Shown here: positions 11,336 through 21,655 of the stretch, piece after piece | How positions within the stretch are numbered: position 1 is the first letter of the stretch | Layout: every line of letters begins with the position of its first letter | DNA from: Triatoma infestans | Taxonomy: Eukaryota; Arthropoda; Insecta; Hemiptera; Reduviidae | Reading direction: 5' to 3' | DNA length: 64,000 nt | Assembly (NCBI GenBank): GCA_011037195.1 | Contig: JAAEAF010006799.1 | Location: forward strand, 1 to 64,000 | Translations under genes and position numbers: made by a program | Notes under the pieces: model-generated | What the model was told of the DNA's origin: nothing | The model's database searches: none | The model's input: the letters and a program-made list of their open reading frames with translations, nothing else

Positions 11336-11929
11336 ACTAGTTTTGGGGGGGGGGCGAATATCTCCGATTGCTTTCCACCTCTGTGGCCCAACCATAACAA
11401 ATACCTTAGTATTTACAAAATAATAACATGCTAAACCACAGAAACACCATTGTGTTTAATAATATTTTTATTGTTTCTTTAAAATAATTAATCATGAATT
11501 TTACAATGTTTTTGAGGGAACATTTTTTTTGCCCGAACTTTTAATTCTTCTAAGTTTGCGCTGTCTCATGTTTCCTGAAAACCTAGCGGGGGGATCTTCA
11601 TAAGGGGTTCTCTTTGTTGCGCTTGCAGGACTTCCTGAATAACTTTTTGAATTGATTTCATTTTTTAATCCAACTTTTTGTAACTTATTATTATTATTAT
11701 TAATATACAGAGCAGGCGGCATTGCCGGTAATTGCTCAAAAGCGTAACAATAGTAACTCCAATATAATACAACAATAAAGAATATTATAAGAAAGACTAA
11801 AAAAATAACAGAAAAAGAATATTATGAGAAAGACTAGAAAGATTGCTCGTTAAATAAAAATTTACTTTTATGGCACAAATAAATAAAATATAAATCACAT
11901 TGGTTGCACAGAAAATAAAATAATATTCA
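11336..11929. other. No gene seen; probable LINE 3' flank
   Basis: A TTA microsatellite-like tract at about 11686-11702 could be the tail of a minus-strand LINE. An ORF at 11501-11722 (minus) is Lys/Arg-rich at its end but unrecognised. The 3' untranslated part of the CR1-type LINE to the right probably extends into this stretch. Confidence 0.35.
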
Positions 11930-14900
11930 CTCTGATTGTACACTAAAAAAAAAAATCTGTCAATTCTTGCCTTGAAGGCACTTTACTAGGTGCATCCACC
12001 ACATTCAAAGGTAGGGAGTTCCATAAATCGATTGTTCTTACAGCAAAGGAGTTTCTTCTCACTTCTAAGTTTGAGTGTGACATGAAAAGCTTAAATTTGT
12101 GGCCTCTCAAGTTCCAGGTTTCACTGGTTAAAAATAGATGGTCTAAAATTCCATTGTAATGTCCCGTCAAGATCTTATAGATTTCAATCGTATCCCCTCT
12201 CTTGCGGCGATCAGCAAGAGTGGTTAAATTTAACACATTAAGCCTTTGAGGATATGTTAAGTGAGCTATTGATGAAGGTAGTTTTGTGAATTTTCTTTGT
12301 ATATTTTCTAATAGTTCTATATCTTTTTTGAGATATGGTGACCAAGCAGAGTTGGCAAAATCCAGGTGGGGTCTGACAAATGACGTGTAAATGGTTTCTA
12401 GATTTGCAGGTGTGAGATTACCAAAGGATCTTCTAATTAGGTATAGTAAGCTGTAGCATTTTTTAGTAAGAGTGGCAATATGTTCTTCCCATTTGAGATC
12501 GGATGAAATTTTGATTTCCTAGGTCTGATACACTGTCTGCGTTATGAAGAATTTGTTCATTTAAACTATATGTTATATGAGGATTGTTCTGGCCCAGATG
12601 TAGAACTGCACATTTGTTTACATTAATCTTAAGAAGCCAAACATTGCTCCAATTTTCTAACAGTTTTAGGTCTTCAAGAATTGATTGCATGGCTAATAAT
12701 GGGTTATTGTAAAATTTACAAGAACTGTGAGGTGGATGAAAATTTGAGGTGTAAAATATACAATATAAATAAGAGAGGACCGATTACAGAACCTTGTGAA
12801 CACCGCTGAGTACTTCCAGTGGGTCCGACAAAACACCTTTCATCTCACCTGAACTTTTCGACTCTTTAAGAAATGAGACCCCCAACCCAAAATATTTCCT
12901 CTTATTCCATAGTGATACAGTTTGTAGAGTAGGTAACGAAAAGGAACAGTATCAAAGGCAGCTTTGAAATCGATATAAAAAATATCTATAGGATAGTGCT
13001 GATCTAACTGCTTAGTCCAATAATGAAGGGATGTCAGCATATTAGTCAGTACAGATCTGCCAGGTTGGAAGCCGTGTTGATTAGTTGATTAGATGGAATT
13101 ATATTGTGATACAGGAGGAAAAACTGTAATTTATGCACTAAAATCTTTTCAAATATTTTGCAAATTATGCTAGTAAGAGATACAGGCCTGTAGTTAGATG
13201 GATTTGTTCTGTCTCCCTTCTTGAAAAATTGGTATTATAATAAATTTCTTCCATAATTCTGGTACTGCTTGTTGTTCGAGTGATAATTTATAAATAAAAC
13301 GAAGAGGTTTAGAAACAGAAGAAGCACAATTTTGCAGAAAAATAGGAGGGGATATTGTCTGGTCCAGGAGTACTATTAGGTTTTAATGATTTAATAGCTT
13401 CTGTAATATCATCTTCAGAAAAATCTATGTCGTTTAATGATTTAGAGTTGTATGTTTCTATAGGAAGTAGAGGTACTGGAACTTCAATATTGTCTTTAGT
13501 GAAACTTAAAAAATTGTAGTGAAAGAAGTTTACTGACGTGATCCGGTGATGTTACAATTTCATTATTGGAATGTTTTAGATTTATTACTTGAGGTTTGCT
13601 TTTAAGTTGGGTATTGATATATTTAAACAAGGATTTTGAATCAAATTTTGGAAATACAATTTAAATAGTCAGATTTACGCTGGCGACAAATACTAGTTAC
13701 TTTAATTGCCAGTGCTCTGTATTGTTTATAAATAACTTCATACTTTGTAGACTTATAGAGATTCCAAACCTTTTTCTTTTTTACTTTCTCTTACTCCTAG
13801 TGAGAGGAAGTATTGTAATCGTGTCAAATTTTCGATATTGAGTTTTCACCGAAAATATCCGTTTTGAGGTCCCCTGAGTCCCAAAAAAGTGGTTTTTTAG
13901 CAAAAATGGTGTGTGTGTGTGAACAGCATAGCTCAAAAACGAAAAATCGTAGAAAAGTTCAAACTTGATATTACGTTTAGGTATCACCATGGGATCTGAC
14001 GGTGCGTTATGTGTCAATATTCCTCAACCGGAAGTACCACTTTACTAGTTGTTTTTTTTACGTTTATGCGATTTTTTCAAAAATGGCTCCGACGATTTTC
14101 TTTAAACTTGGTATATCAACTACACATACAAAGAGCTATAACTTTTATTTGAAACATTTCTCCAGAAAAATTCATTTAAGGGGGAGAGGTTAGGTTTTCA
14201 TCTTAACTGCTATTTCAGTTTAATAGACAATTCTGTCATCTAAATAATGTTAATTAGAATAAAAAATGTTGTTGAAATTCCGAGTTTGAAAAAAATCAGA
14301 TAACCGGAAGTGCGTTTGTTTTGCCACTTTACTAAATGATTTTTTTCATTTTTTCGCGATTTTCTCAAAAATGGCTCCGACGATTTTCTTGAAACTTCGT
14401 ATACAAAATAAAAATGCAAAGATCTACATCTTTTATTTAACACATTTCTCTGGAAAAATTCATGTAAAGGCAGTTTTAGGGGAGGGGTGGGGTTGCAGCT
14501 TCCCCTAAAGTGGTATCATAGTTGATTATACAATTCTATCATCCAAACAAAATTAATTAGGAATAAATAGATGGCCAAAATTCCAAGTTTTAAGAAAATT
14601 GTAAGCCGGATGTGCGCTTATACTGAACAGCTTTTTCAGTTTTCGACGAATTCGTCGTTATATTTGGTACATAAACTATAACATTTGTCAATTATAATTT
14701 TGAGAACAGGAGTAAGAGAAAGATGTGTGAGTATTTCACACCAGATTTTTTGAATTAAAAGCAATAAGTGATTGTTCATCCAAGGTTGTCTATATGAATT
14801 TTTGCTTACAGTCTGGATGGGTACATTTTCAGTAATTAATTTATTAATAAATTGTTGTAGACAACATGGAAATCCTGTTGTAAGTGGTGAATATCATAAT

Positions 14901-15195
14901 TCATAATTTCTTCATTTATTTGATCATAGTTAGCGCTATTAAAATTTCTAACCATAACCAATGTTCTACCAAGCTGTACTTGTAAAGATGATACGAGAAC
15001 CAAGTGATCGCTTTTGCCAAATGGAGAATCAGATGAAATGTCAGAAAATAGATGAGGCTCGTTAGTTATTATGAGATCAGTACAGGATGGAAGATCTGGT
15101 GGTCTAAATCTAGTGTTGATAAATTAACTAATTGTTCAAATTGGGAGTTGATATATGAATTTATGAAAAACTGTTTGTCGCTGGAACAGTTTTCA
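11930..15195 (-). mobile_element. CR1-clade LINE, ORF2 remnant
   Basis: On the minus strand, parts of one non-LTR polyprotein run from right to left. The endonuclease C-half is at about 14780-15190 (INSQFEQLVN, DLIITNEPHLF, PFGKSDH). RT fingers follow at about 13370-13420 (LKPNSTPGPDNIPS), then RT motif A at 12840-13040 (YIDFKAAFDTVP). The region after the catalytic motif is at 12463-12690 (NVNKCAVLHLG), and the C-terminus at 11943-12236 (RRKRGDTIEIYKILTG). The RR.RGD.I..YK ending is characteristic of CR1-type elements. The YADD block is not intact and frames shift several times. A Helentron-like element (13781-14751) splits it between endonuclease and RT. The upstream end is fused to piggyBac sequence near 15190. 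Confidence 0.82.
13781..14751 (+). mobile_element. Helentron-like non-autonomous element, copy B (longest)
   Basis: The left end TTACTTTCTCTTACTCC is followed by AGTGAGAGGAAG, which can fold back on it. The right side carries AGGAGTAAGAGAAAG (subterminal inverted partner), then the hairpin GTGTGAGTATTTCACAC (14725-14741) and CAGATTTTTT. A short GT run lies at 13910-13920. The interior has tandem-like modules around CGATTTTCTTTAAACTTGGTA, repeated near 14090 and 14380. Subterminal inverted repeats, a 3' hairpin, an internal dinucleotide tract and a T-rich target are the structural marks of Helentron-associated elements. No Rep/helicase is encoded. It interrupts the CR1 LINE. Confidence 0.72.
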
Positions 15196-15890
15196 ATTAA
15201 CTTGTTGCAGAAAAAATGAAACTTTGCGGGATTAAGGATTTTGTACACCACAAAGGATTTAAACAATGCACAATTTAAAAAAACATTAAGCCATTTCATG
15301 GTTTTTCTTATAATCGGATTATATGAAAGATATTGATCGACAATATCAACACCCTTCATGTATTTGTTATAATCCAAAACACTTTCTGGCTTTATTATCA
15401 TTTTTCCAGATTTTCTGTTTCTTCTAGCAGTTTCAATCATACGTGCCTGATGTATTGTCGATATCATTCTCACTTCCCTTTTATCTTTCCAGATGTGTAT
15501 TCCAGATGTATAAACATCACCCTTTCGACGAAAATCATGTTGACCATTCTCAACTTTAATTTTTTCAAGTCTAAATGTGATCCTCGATTTTCCCTTATAG
15601 TACCACATATTCTTCTTTTCTTCGAAAGCAAATGTTCTGCCAAGTAGACATTATTACAATAATTATCCATATATACGTGATGGCACTTATTTTCACAACC
15701 ATCTAAAAGATCAACACACAAGATTTTGCAACTTTTCTCCATTACCACTATATAATTTAAATTTGCATATGTATCCGCTTTCAGCATCACATACCATTCT
15801 TACCAGTAAATCATACTTGTTAATTATTCCTGGGTTACAAACTCGAATTTTAGTCGACCTCCTTCCCTAAATTAATTTGTATAAATGTAT
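15190..15890 (-). pseudogene. piggyBac-type transposase remnant fused to CR1 sequence
   Basis: The minus-strand readings are typical of the piggyBac DDE core. In order they are: PGIINKYDLLVRMV and ESGYICKFKLYSG (about 15830-15760), HVYMDNY (second catalytic Asp), CGTIRENRG, WKDKREVRMISTIH (third catalytic Asp), then DYNKYMKGVDIVDQYLSY and RKTMKWLN. A frameshift near 15600 separates the first half from the second. At about 15190 the piggyBac reading (FHFFCNKLIEN) passes straight into the CR1 endonuclease reading (INSQFEQLVN) in one 179-residue ORF (15069-15608). That fusion also exists inside the retroposon at 16745-17283. The N-terminus and the C-terminal Cys-rich domain are absent. Confidence 0.82.
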
Positions 15891-16249
15891 AAAGTCTATT
15901 TAAATCATTGTTACTATCTACTTTATTATTCAAGTAAATTAAATTGTTTATTTGTTTTTGAGATTAAATCTCATGCTAAGGAGCTGTGTACATTATTACA
16001 TTACCTTACATAATTACATTATTACAGTATTATACAAATAAAAAAAAAAAATGTCTTAAATAACAAAAATAAGAGAGAGAAGCAAAAAAAAAAAAAAAAT
16101 ATCTGTACAAACTGGCATACTTAAAAATAATAAATTAAAAATCCTAACTTCCTAAACGGAATCATAAATCCAAACAAAATTTTCTGTATCTTAACGCTGA
16201 TGTGACATAATAAAAAATATTTTTGTCTTTGTGATTTCTCTAATTTCTA
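15891..16249. other. AT-rich spacer, no gene seen
   Basis: Poly(A)-rich and low-complexity sequence between the piggyBac remnant and the 3' end of the next minus-strand LINE. Part may be that LINE's 3' untranslated region. Confidence 0.4.
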
Positions 16250-16744
16250 CTAAAGTACTTACAATTTCTTGGTCACTATCATCACTGATAATATATAATG
16301 CAAGGTACTTGTTTCGATAAGAATAAATTGTACATCGGACATGATACAAGAAAATGTGTTAAATCGTCAGGGGAATGAGTATTACATATTGGACAGCAAT
16401 CTTCACCATTAAATTTATACACTTCACCATTATAACAGATTCTAAAATAACTTGGATGACATAGACGTAATTGACTTACAATACTGTGCCTAGAAATGTT
16501 AGTTCTTAATTTTAAACATTCCTCTGTTCTGTACTGAGGCTACTAATACATCTATAGTTTGGGTTAAAGCGAGAATTAAAACAGAGCTAATATCTAAGGA
16601 GATATTATGGTTACGAATCTCTTCCACTACCCGGTTCAATTCGCTGTCAAATAATCTTTCATTTTTATTTAGAAGAATACTTTCAGCACCAATAACAGAA
16701 AGTTTATGTTTTAATTGTAGGTACCAATTATATTTCTCAGTACT

Positions 16745-17283
16745 CAGAGACATTTTCCGTGGTAGCCTGCTTCATTTTGTGGTCATCGACCGGTTTCGGG
16801 CGTTCGCCCATCTTCAGGATGCGTTTTTCAGACAGTGTGCCAACACAGACTCGTACAGAGGCTTAGTTTCACACTAACTGACTACAGGATGGAAGATCTG
16901 GTGGTCTAAATCTAGTGTTGAAATTAACTAATTGTTCAAATTGGGAGTTGATATATGAATTTATGAAGAACTGTTTGTCGCTGGTACTGTTTTCAATTAA
17001 CTTGTTGCAGAAAAAATGAAACTTTGCGGGATTAAGGATTTTGTACACCACAAAGGTTTTAAACAATGCACAATTTAAAAAAACATTAAGCCATTTCATG
17101 GTTACAGAGGCTCCAACACACTAACTAAGCCTTTGTACGAGTCTGTGTTGGCACACTGTCTGAAAAACAGATCCTGAAGATGGGCGAACGCCCGAAACCG
17201 GTCGATGACCACAAAATGAAGCAGGCTACCAGAGAAAATGTCTCTGATGCTTTCCAGCTCTGCGGAACCAACCACCACAACAA
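16745..17283 (+). mobile_element. Palindromic retroposon, copy 3, carrying a captured segment (539 bp)
   Basis: A 15-base direct repeat ATATTTCTCAGTACT flanks it exactly (16730-16744 and 17284-17298). The left arm starts CAGAGACATTTTCCGTGG. The right arm returns as the complement, followed by the family tail CTGCGGAACCAACCACCACA and ACAA. The arms are about 120 bases and include GGGCGTTCGCCC and GACCGGTTTCGGG. In the loop, where copy 2 has only short sequence, sits a 221-base segment (16883-17103) nearly identical to 15081-15303. The 5' boundary matches those of copies 1 and 2, so it is a real end rather than random truncation. It disrupts the LINE at the reading LSTEKYNWY. Confidence 0.88.
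16883..17103 (-). pseudogene. Captured piggyBac/CR1 chimeric fragment
   Basis: The minus-strand reading runs from piggyBac MKWLNVFLNCALFK and FVVYKILNP into CR1 endonuclease NSQFEQLVNFNTRFRPPDLP, the same junction as at about 15190. Compared with 15081-15303 I count a two-base indel and only a few substitutions over about 220 bases. The edges (TACAGGATGG on one side, TTTCATGGTT on the other) coincide with where the retroposon's own loop sequence begins. Since the junction is itself an accident, this locus or a close copy of it was the source. Confidence 0.85.
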
Positions 17284-18130
17284 ATATTTCTCAGTACTTT
17301 TCGTCGTTAACGATTCTACAGTATTCAGGCAGATCCTGGGTAACCGATCATCGCTCATACCCTGAATTTTGTTCCACCAAATAAGCATTCTCTTTAGGAC
17401 ATCATTCTCCACCCGCTTTATCCCTAGATTTTACTAAAATTTCTCTCGTCTTAAAAGAAGCAAATTGAGGTTTTTTAACAAAGGCATCTGCTGCGAGTGA
17501 GAATCTCCCAGAGGAGGAAAAAAGAACACCCAGATAATCAGAGCGATTGCAAATTCTGGTTTCATTCCCTTATAATAAAAAGGCGGATAATTTTTTAAAC
17601 GACCACCCTTCCTAAAAGCCACAATTTTAGTTGTATCAACATTTACAATTACAGAATTCGTGTCACAATATTCAGCTAAAATTTTTAATTTTTTCCTACC
17701 CATGTAAATATGGTATGCATCAAGCAATACCAAATCGTCTGCATAGAGCAATCCGTTCAGTACCCTATTTTCTCCAACTTTCAAACCGTTGCAGTTGTCA
17801 TTAAACTTTGAAATCAATTCAAAAATAAATTAGGAGAACAAGAGAGGACTTAAGGAATCCCCTTGCAAAACTCCCTTTGTTATGTTAATTTTTTTGGAAT
17901 AAGAGCTACCGTCCTTTAATACAAGGCTGCATTATCATACTTCAAAGTTTTTATTATTTTTTGCGCTCAAGCCTAGAAAATGAAACTTTGGCCACAATTT
18001 TGAATAGTTTTCCGAGTCAAAGGCTCGTTTGAAGTCTATAAACACCGCAAAAACAGGACTACCTTTAGAAGAGAAACAAATATTAATAGCGGAGCTCAAG
18101 GTAAAAATGCAATCAGGATTAAGCAATTTA

Positions 18131-18465
18131 TACAGTTGAATAAATTTAAGATGTAATGTTTCCAAGCAATAGATCCAGCAAACTAGACTAGGGGCTTTTC
18201 CTTCGGGAAGAATTTTATTCTGGGCAGCCCAACCCATAATCCTAGTTGACAATATTGATGTGAAAAACTTGACAATAGAATTAAGGAACGCAATCGTACG
18301 ATAACAGCCGGAGTCCTCAGGGTCACCTTTTTTAAATAAATAAAATATTAGAATCTCCCCCCACTTGTCCGGAACTTCCTCATTATGTAAAATACAGTTG
18401 AATAAATTTAAGATGTAATGTTTCCAAGCAATAGATCCAGCAAACTAGACTAGGGGCTTTTCCTT
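18131..18465. repeat. 73-base direct duplication inside LINE RT
   Basis: The 73 bases beginning TACAGTTGAATAAATTTAAG occur at 18131-18203 and at 18393-18465 without differences I can see. Both encode, on the minus strand, APSLVCWIYCLETLH. The 18393 copy is in the expected place after SKKGK; the 18131 copy sits after ILPEG, where RTs normally have QAGFR. Confidence 0.9.
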
Positions 18466-18790
18466 TTTTACTATTTCGTATAGCCGTTTGCAATTCCTCA
18501 AGTTTAATGTCACTGTCAAGTGATGGGTCTGAAATATCAAATAATTCGTTACCAATTACACTCTTTTCAATATAAAACTGTTCATAAAAGGCCTCAAATT
18601 TGTCTACACTAATGGGCTGCTGGCTGTCAATATTATTCAAGTATTTAATATTATTTTATTACTTTGAAGATTAAGCTGTGATGTTCCTTCTTGTAACATA
18701 TGTATTTTTTGTTCAGCTTTCAGCAGAGGTCAATCTCTTGCTATAAAAATGTATAGTTTCTTTAGGCAATAAATAAATAAACATTGAATG

Positions 18791-19187
18791 AAATTTCTCA
18801 AGAAATGTTTCAAGTAATTGGACCAGCCATTACAAGAGGTTCTGAAGCTGCTTTCAAAGATATATCAAATACAATATTCAATACCAAAAAAATGAAATTA
18901 GCCCGTAAAGTTTATTGACAAGATTTAGATAAAAGTTCTTGAACTGTATGTTGGTAGTTACATATAAATGCTTATAAAAATAATGATTATATAGGATGGA
19001 TTACTATTTGAATTCATCCTTCAATAGCCTTAAATTTCTTGTTTTACATTGTATCTTAGTTATTCATACGATAGTATTAGTATTCGCAGCCCTCTATAGC
19101 TTGAAGCTGTAAAATAAATGTAAAAAAATCTAAACCCTCTCCTGAAAAAGAAAGGAGGGAAAAATATCATATTAAGCATTATTCCAG
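18791..19187. other. Unrecognised sequence, no gene supported
   Basis: A plus-strand reading around 18800-18905 (MFQVIGPAITRGSEAAFKDI) is open without an assignable family and soon meets a stop. It may be a relic of an element I do not recognise. The rest is AT-rich. Confidence 0.3.
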
Positions 19188-19935
19188 AAAAATATCTGGG
19201 CGAATAATATGCCAAGAATTATCTTAATAGAAAAAATATAAATAAATATTTGAATTTTATTAATATATATTAATATAATCAATATATTCATTTATTTCTA
19301 GCTTAAAAATGGAGGGTACGCTTTTTTTTTTCAATTATAATGTACATGTAAGTAATTTTTTCAGTTTTTGTGATTTTCTCCATAAAAACCCCGAAGAATT
19401 TTATTAAATTTGGTATACTAACTATATAGTTTGTCAATTACAATTTTGAAAACTGGAGTAAGAGAAAGTTGTGTCAGTGTTTCACACCAGATTTTTTTTT
19501 TTCTAATTAATAAAGCAACTAATTAAAATTAGTATATTTGTAGTTATAAAAATGGCCACCAGATAACAACACCTACTGAGAAATCAATTTTATTTATGGT
19601 TATACAGTTTGTCACTAGGTGTCACTATTCCAAAGACTTTTTTGAAGGTAACCACGCATTTTAGACTACGGAAAAGTCGTTTAAATCAGAGGATGGCGCT
19701 GTGATCGGGTGGCAAATTTTGGAACTACAATTCTGTATATCTAGAAGCTTATGCTTTCTAGCGGCAATTATTTTAACTACTACAAATTCTAGATTAAGTA
19801 AGTGCTGATACCTGGCGGTTAATTCAAAAACGTTAATTTTATTCGTTTTCAACTATTTTTTTTATATTTCAACTAAAATGTTAAATTTGAATTTTTTTTG
19901 TTTGTTTTATAGTAATAGTCCTAATTTTTTGGTAA
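19188..19935. repeat. Direct repeat, left copy
   Basis: From AAAAATATCTGGGCG through TTTGTTTGTTTTATA to CCTAATTTTTTGGTA this segment is repeated at 21656-22431, almost base for base over the first 300 bases and with small indels later. Both copies contain the 3' end of the Helentron-like family (GGAGTAAGAGAAAG, then GTGTCAGTGTTTCACAC) at 19455-19490 and 21923-21960. A LINE lies between the copies. Confidence 0.88.
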
Positions 19936-21655
19936 TAATAATAATAATAATAATATTTTATTGCTTTAGAAAATACATTCTGTAGCAGGAGTTGGTTACA
20001 AAAATCAAAATAATTATAGAAATAAAAATAAGATCTTAAAGTTAAGAACAAACAAAACAACATCTGTGAAAATAAGAGTGAAACTGAGTAAAATAGCTCT
20101 TATATCTATATATACTCTTAAAAACAATTAAGTGGGTGAAAACAAAATCAGCTGAGAAAAATAAAAAAAATAAATTGATTAATAAAGAGAGGGGAGAATT
20201 TCCCCTTTCTTTCACCCTTCTCTCTCTTTTTCTTATTCTTTGTAAATAAACTTTTTGTAAATACATTCCTTTTTCCTTTTTTCTCCCTTTCCTCCCTATT
20301 TTCTTCTTTTTGTAAATAAACAGAACAACAATAATAGAAAGGAAGAATACAAATAAAACAAAAAGAAGTGATGTCTCTCAATCATACAAATTTCTACGTA
20401 ACTTTAAACCTGCAGATAGATAACAAAATATATCGTTTATTTGTTTATAATCATTAGACATCAGTAAGTCTGTTTGTAGATAAACAGTTGATAAATATTT
20501 ACTTAAGAATTTAGCTCTTAAATTATCCAAAACTTTACAATCATATAAGAAATGTAAAAGATCATCTTTTTTATCGTTATTGCACAATTTACAAAAAGCT
20601 AAAGGAAAAAATTGATATCTGTCATGACCGTGAATTATCCTAAAATTCTTTTTATAATTACATAAACGCAGTTGACAAAAAATTCGTATTTTTTCGATAT
20701 TAGAATTGAAATGCAAGTAGAGCTCACCTTGAGGGTCAAAACTAGATAAACATCTAAAATGAGGGTTAAATGAAGAATTTAAGATAAACTCAACATCTTT
20801 ACTGAATAAATAATTTCTGAAAGAAGACAAGACATTAAATTTGTTATTTTTAATAGTATCAACATACTCAATTAATAAATAATGATGTCCAGTTAAACAT
20901 AAATTATACTTTAAATATGAGTACCAATTAAATGGTAATTTGAAATTGTTTTCAACCTGTACAAGACGCGATAAACACATTCTTGGTAATCTGTCCTCTG
21001 GCATCGCCAACAGAGACAGCCACCAGCCAATCATCCTTTTAAATGCTGTAAATCCTGAATGGATCCGACCTACCTCCATCCGAACATAGGCACTAGGCGT
21101 ATTTTTTGGCAATTTTAAGAGATTTTTGAAGAACAACAACTGACCTCTCTCAATTTGTTCAGTGTATGGGCCACCCCAGACCTCAGATAAATATAAAAGC
21201 ACCGACTCAGCCAGAGACTCATAAAGATAACACTTCGACTTCCAATTGTCCGACTTAGAGCTTCTGAGTACATTTAAAACGGTCGATTTAGCAGCAACGA
21301 ATTTGGACAAAAAGTGCTCAGTAGTGGGATAAAATTTTGCCGACGTACTAAAGGGTAAACCCAAATAATTAAATTTATTAGCGAATTTAATAATTTTACC
21401 ATCATAATACAATTTTTTATTCAAACGACGGCCACCTTTTTGAAAAACAACCACAAAGGATTTTTCGGCGTTTACAGTTAACGAATTTCGGGAACAATAA
21501 TTATTTAACGCTCTTAAACTGCTCTGTGCGTCCATCCAGGTCGAGGATAGCATCACAATGTCGTCTGCGTAGAGTATCATAATTAGATCTTTAACTGAGC
21601 TAATATTTACACCTTTTACGTTAGCGCCCTCAAAAAACCGGACTATATCTGTCAA
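19936..21655 (-). pseudogene. L2/CR1-like LINE, 5'-truncated, 425-residue ORF
   Basis: An open minus-strand reading (20378-21655) starts near the RT catalytic box (LIMILYADDIVML) and continues through NAEKSFVVVFQKGGR, FNYLGLPFS, KYNLCLTGHHYLL and a final knuckle CKLCNNDKKDDLLHFLYDC. It thus has the second half of the RT, the post-RT domain and the C-terminal zinc region, with no endonuclease, fingers or RNase H. The 3' side ends in a six-unit ATA/TAA tract at about 19936-19957. The clear frame suggests a fairly young copy. It belongs to the same superfamily as the LINE at 16.2-18.8 kb. The 5' break coincides with the start of the right-hand direct repeat. Confidence 0.82.

Larger units (their letters stand above)
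16250..18790 (-). mobile_element. L2/CR1-like LINE, RT and C-terminal zinc region, broken
   Basis: Minus-strand order from right to left is: pre-RT linker (18383-18640, FYEQFYIEKSVIG), RT start (SKKGKAP), motif A (AVFIDFKRAFD, near 18020), then LLYADDLVLLDA (about 17740, the catalytic YADD). NVDTTKIVAFRKGG follows, then a post-RT domain (DDRLPRICLN, about 17340) and a terminal Cys/His knuckle with CCPICNTHSPDDLTHFL (about 16390). The YADD box survives, but frames are broken. A 73-base segment is duplicated inside the RT (18131-18203 and 18393-18465), replacing the conserved QAGFR region. A palindromic retroposon interrupts the post-RT domain at 16745-17283. The clade is my best guess from the knuckle and absence of RNase H. 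Confidence 0.78.

Noticed and set aside
16883..17103. A second independent piggyBac insertion
   Set aside because: It shares the accidental piggyBac/CR1 junction with 15081-15303 and lies inside the retroposon arms, so it is captured cargo.
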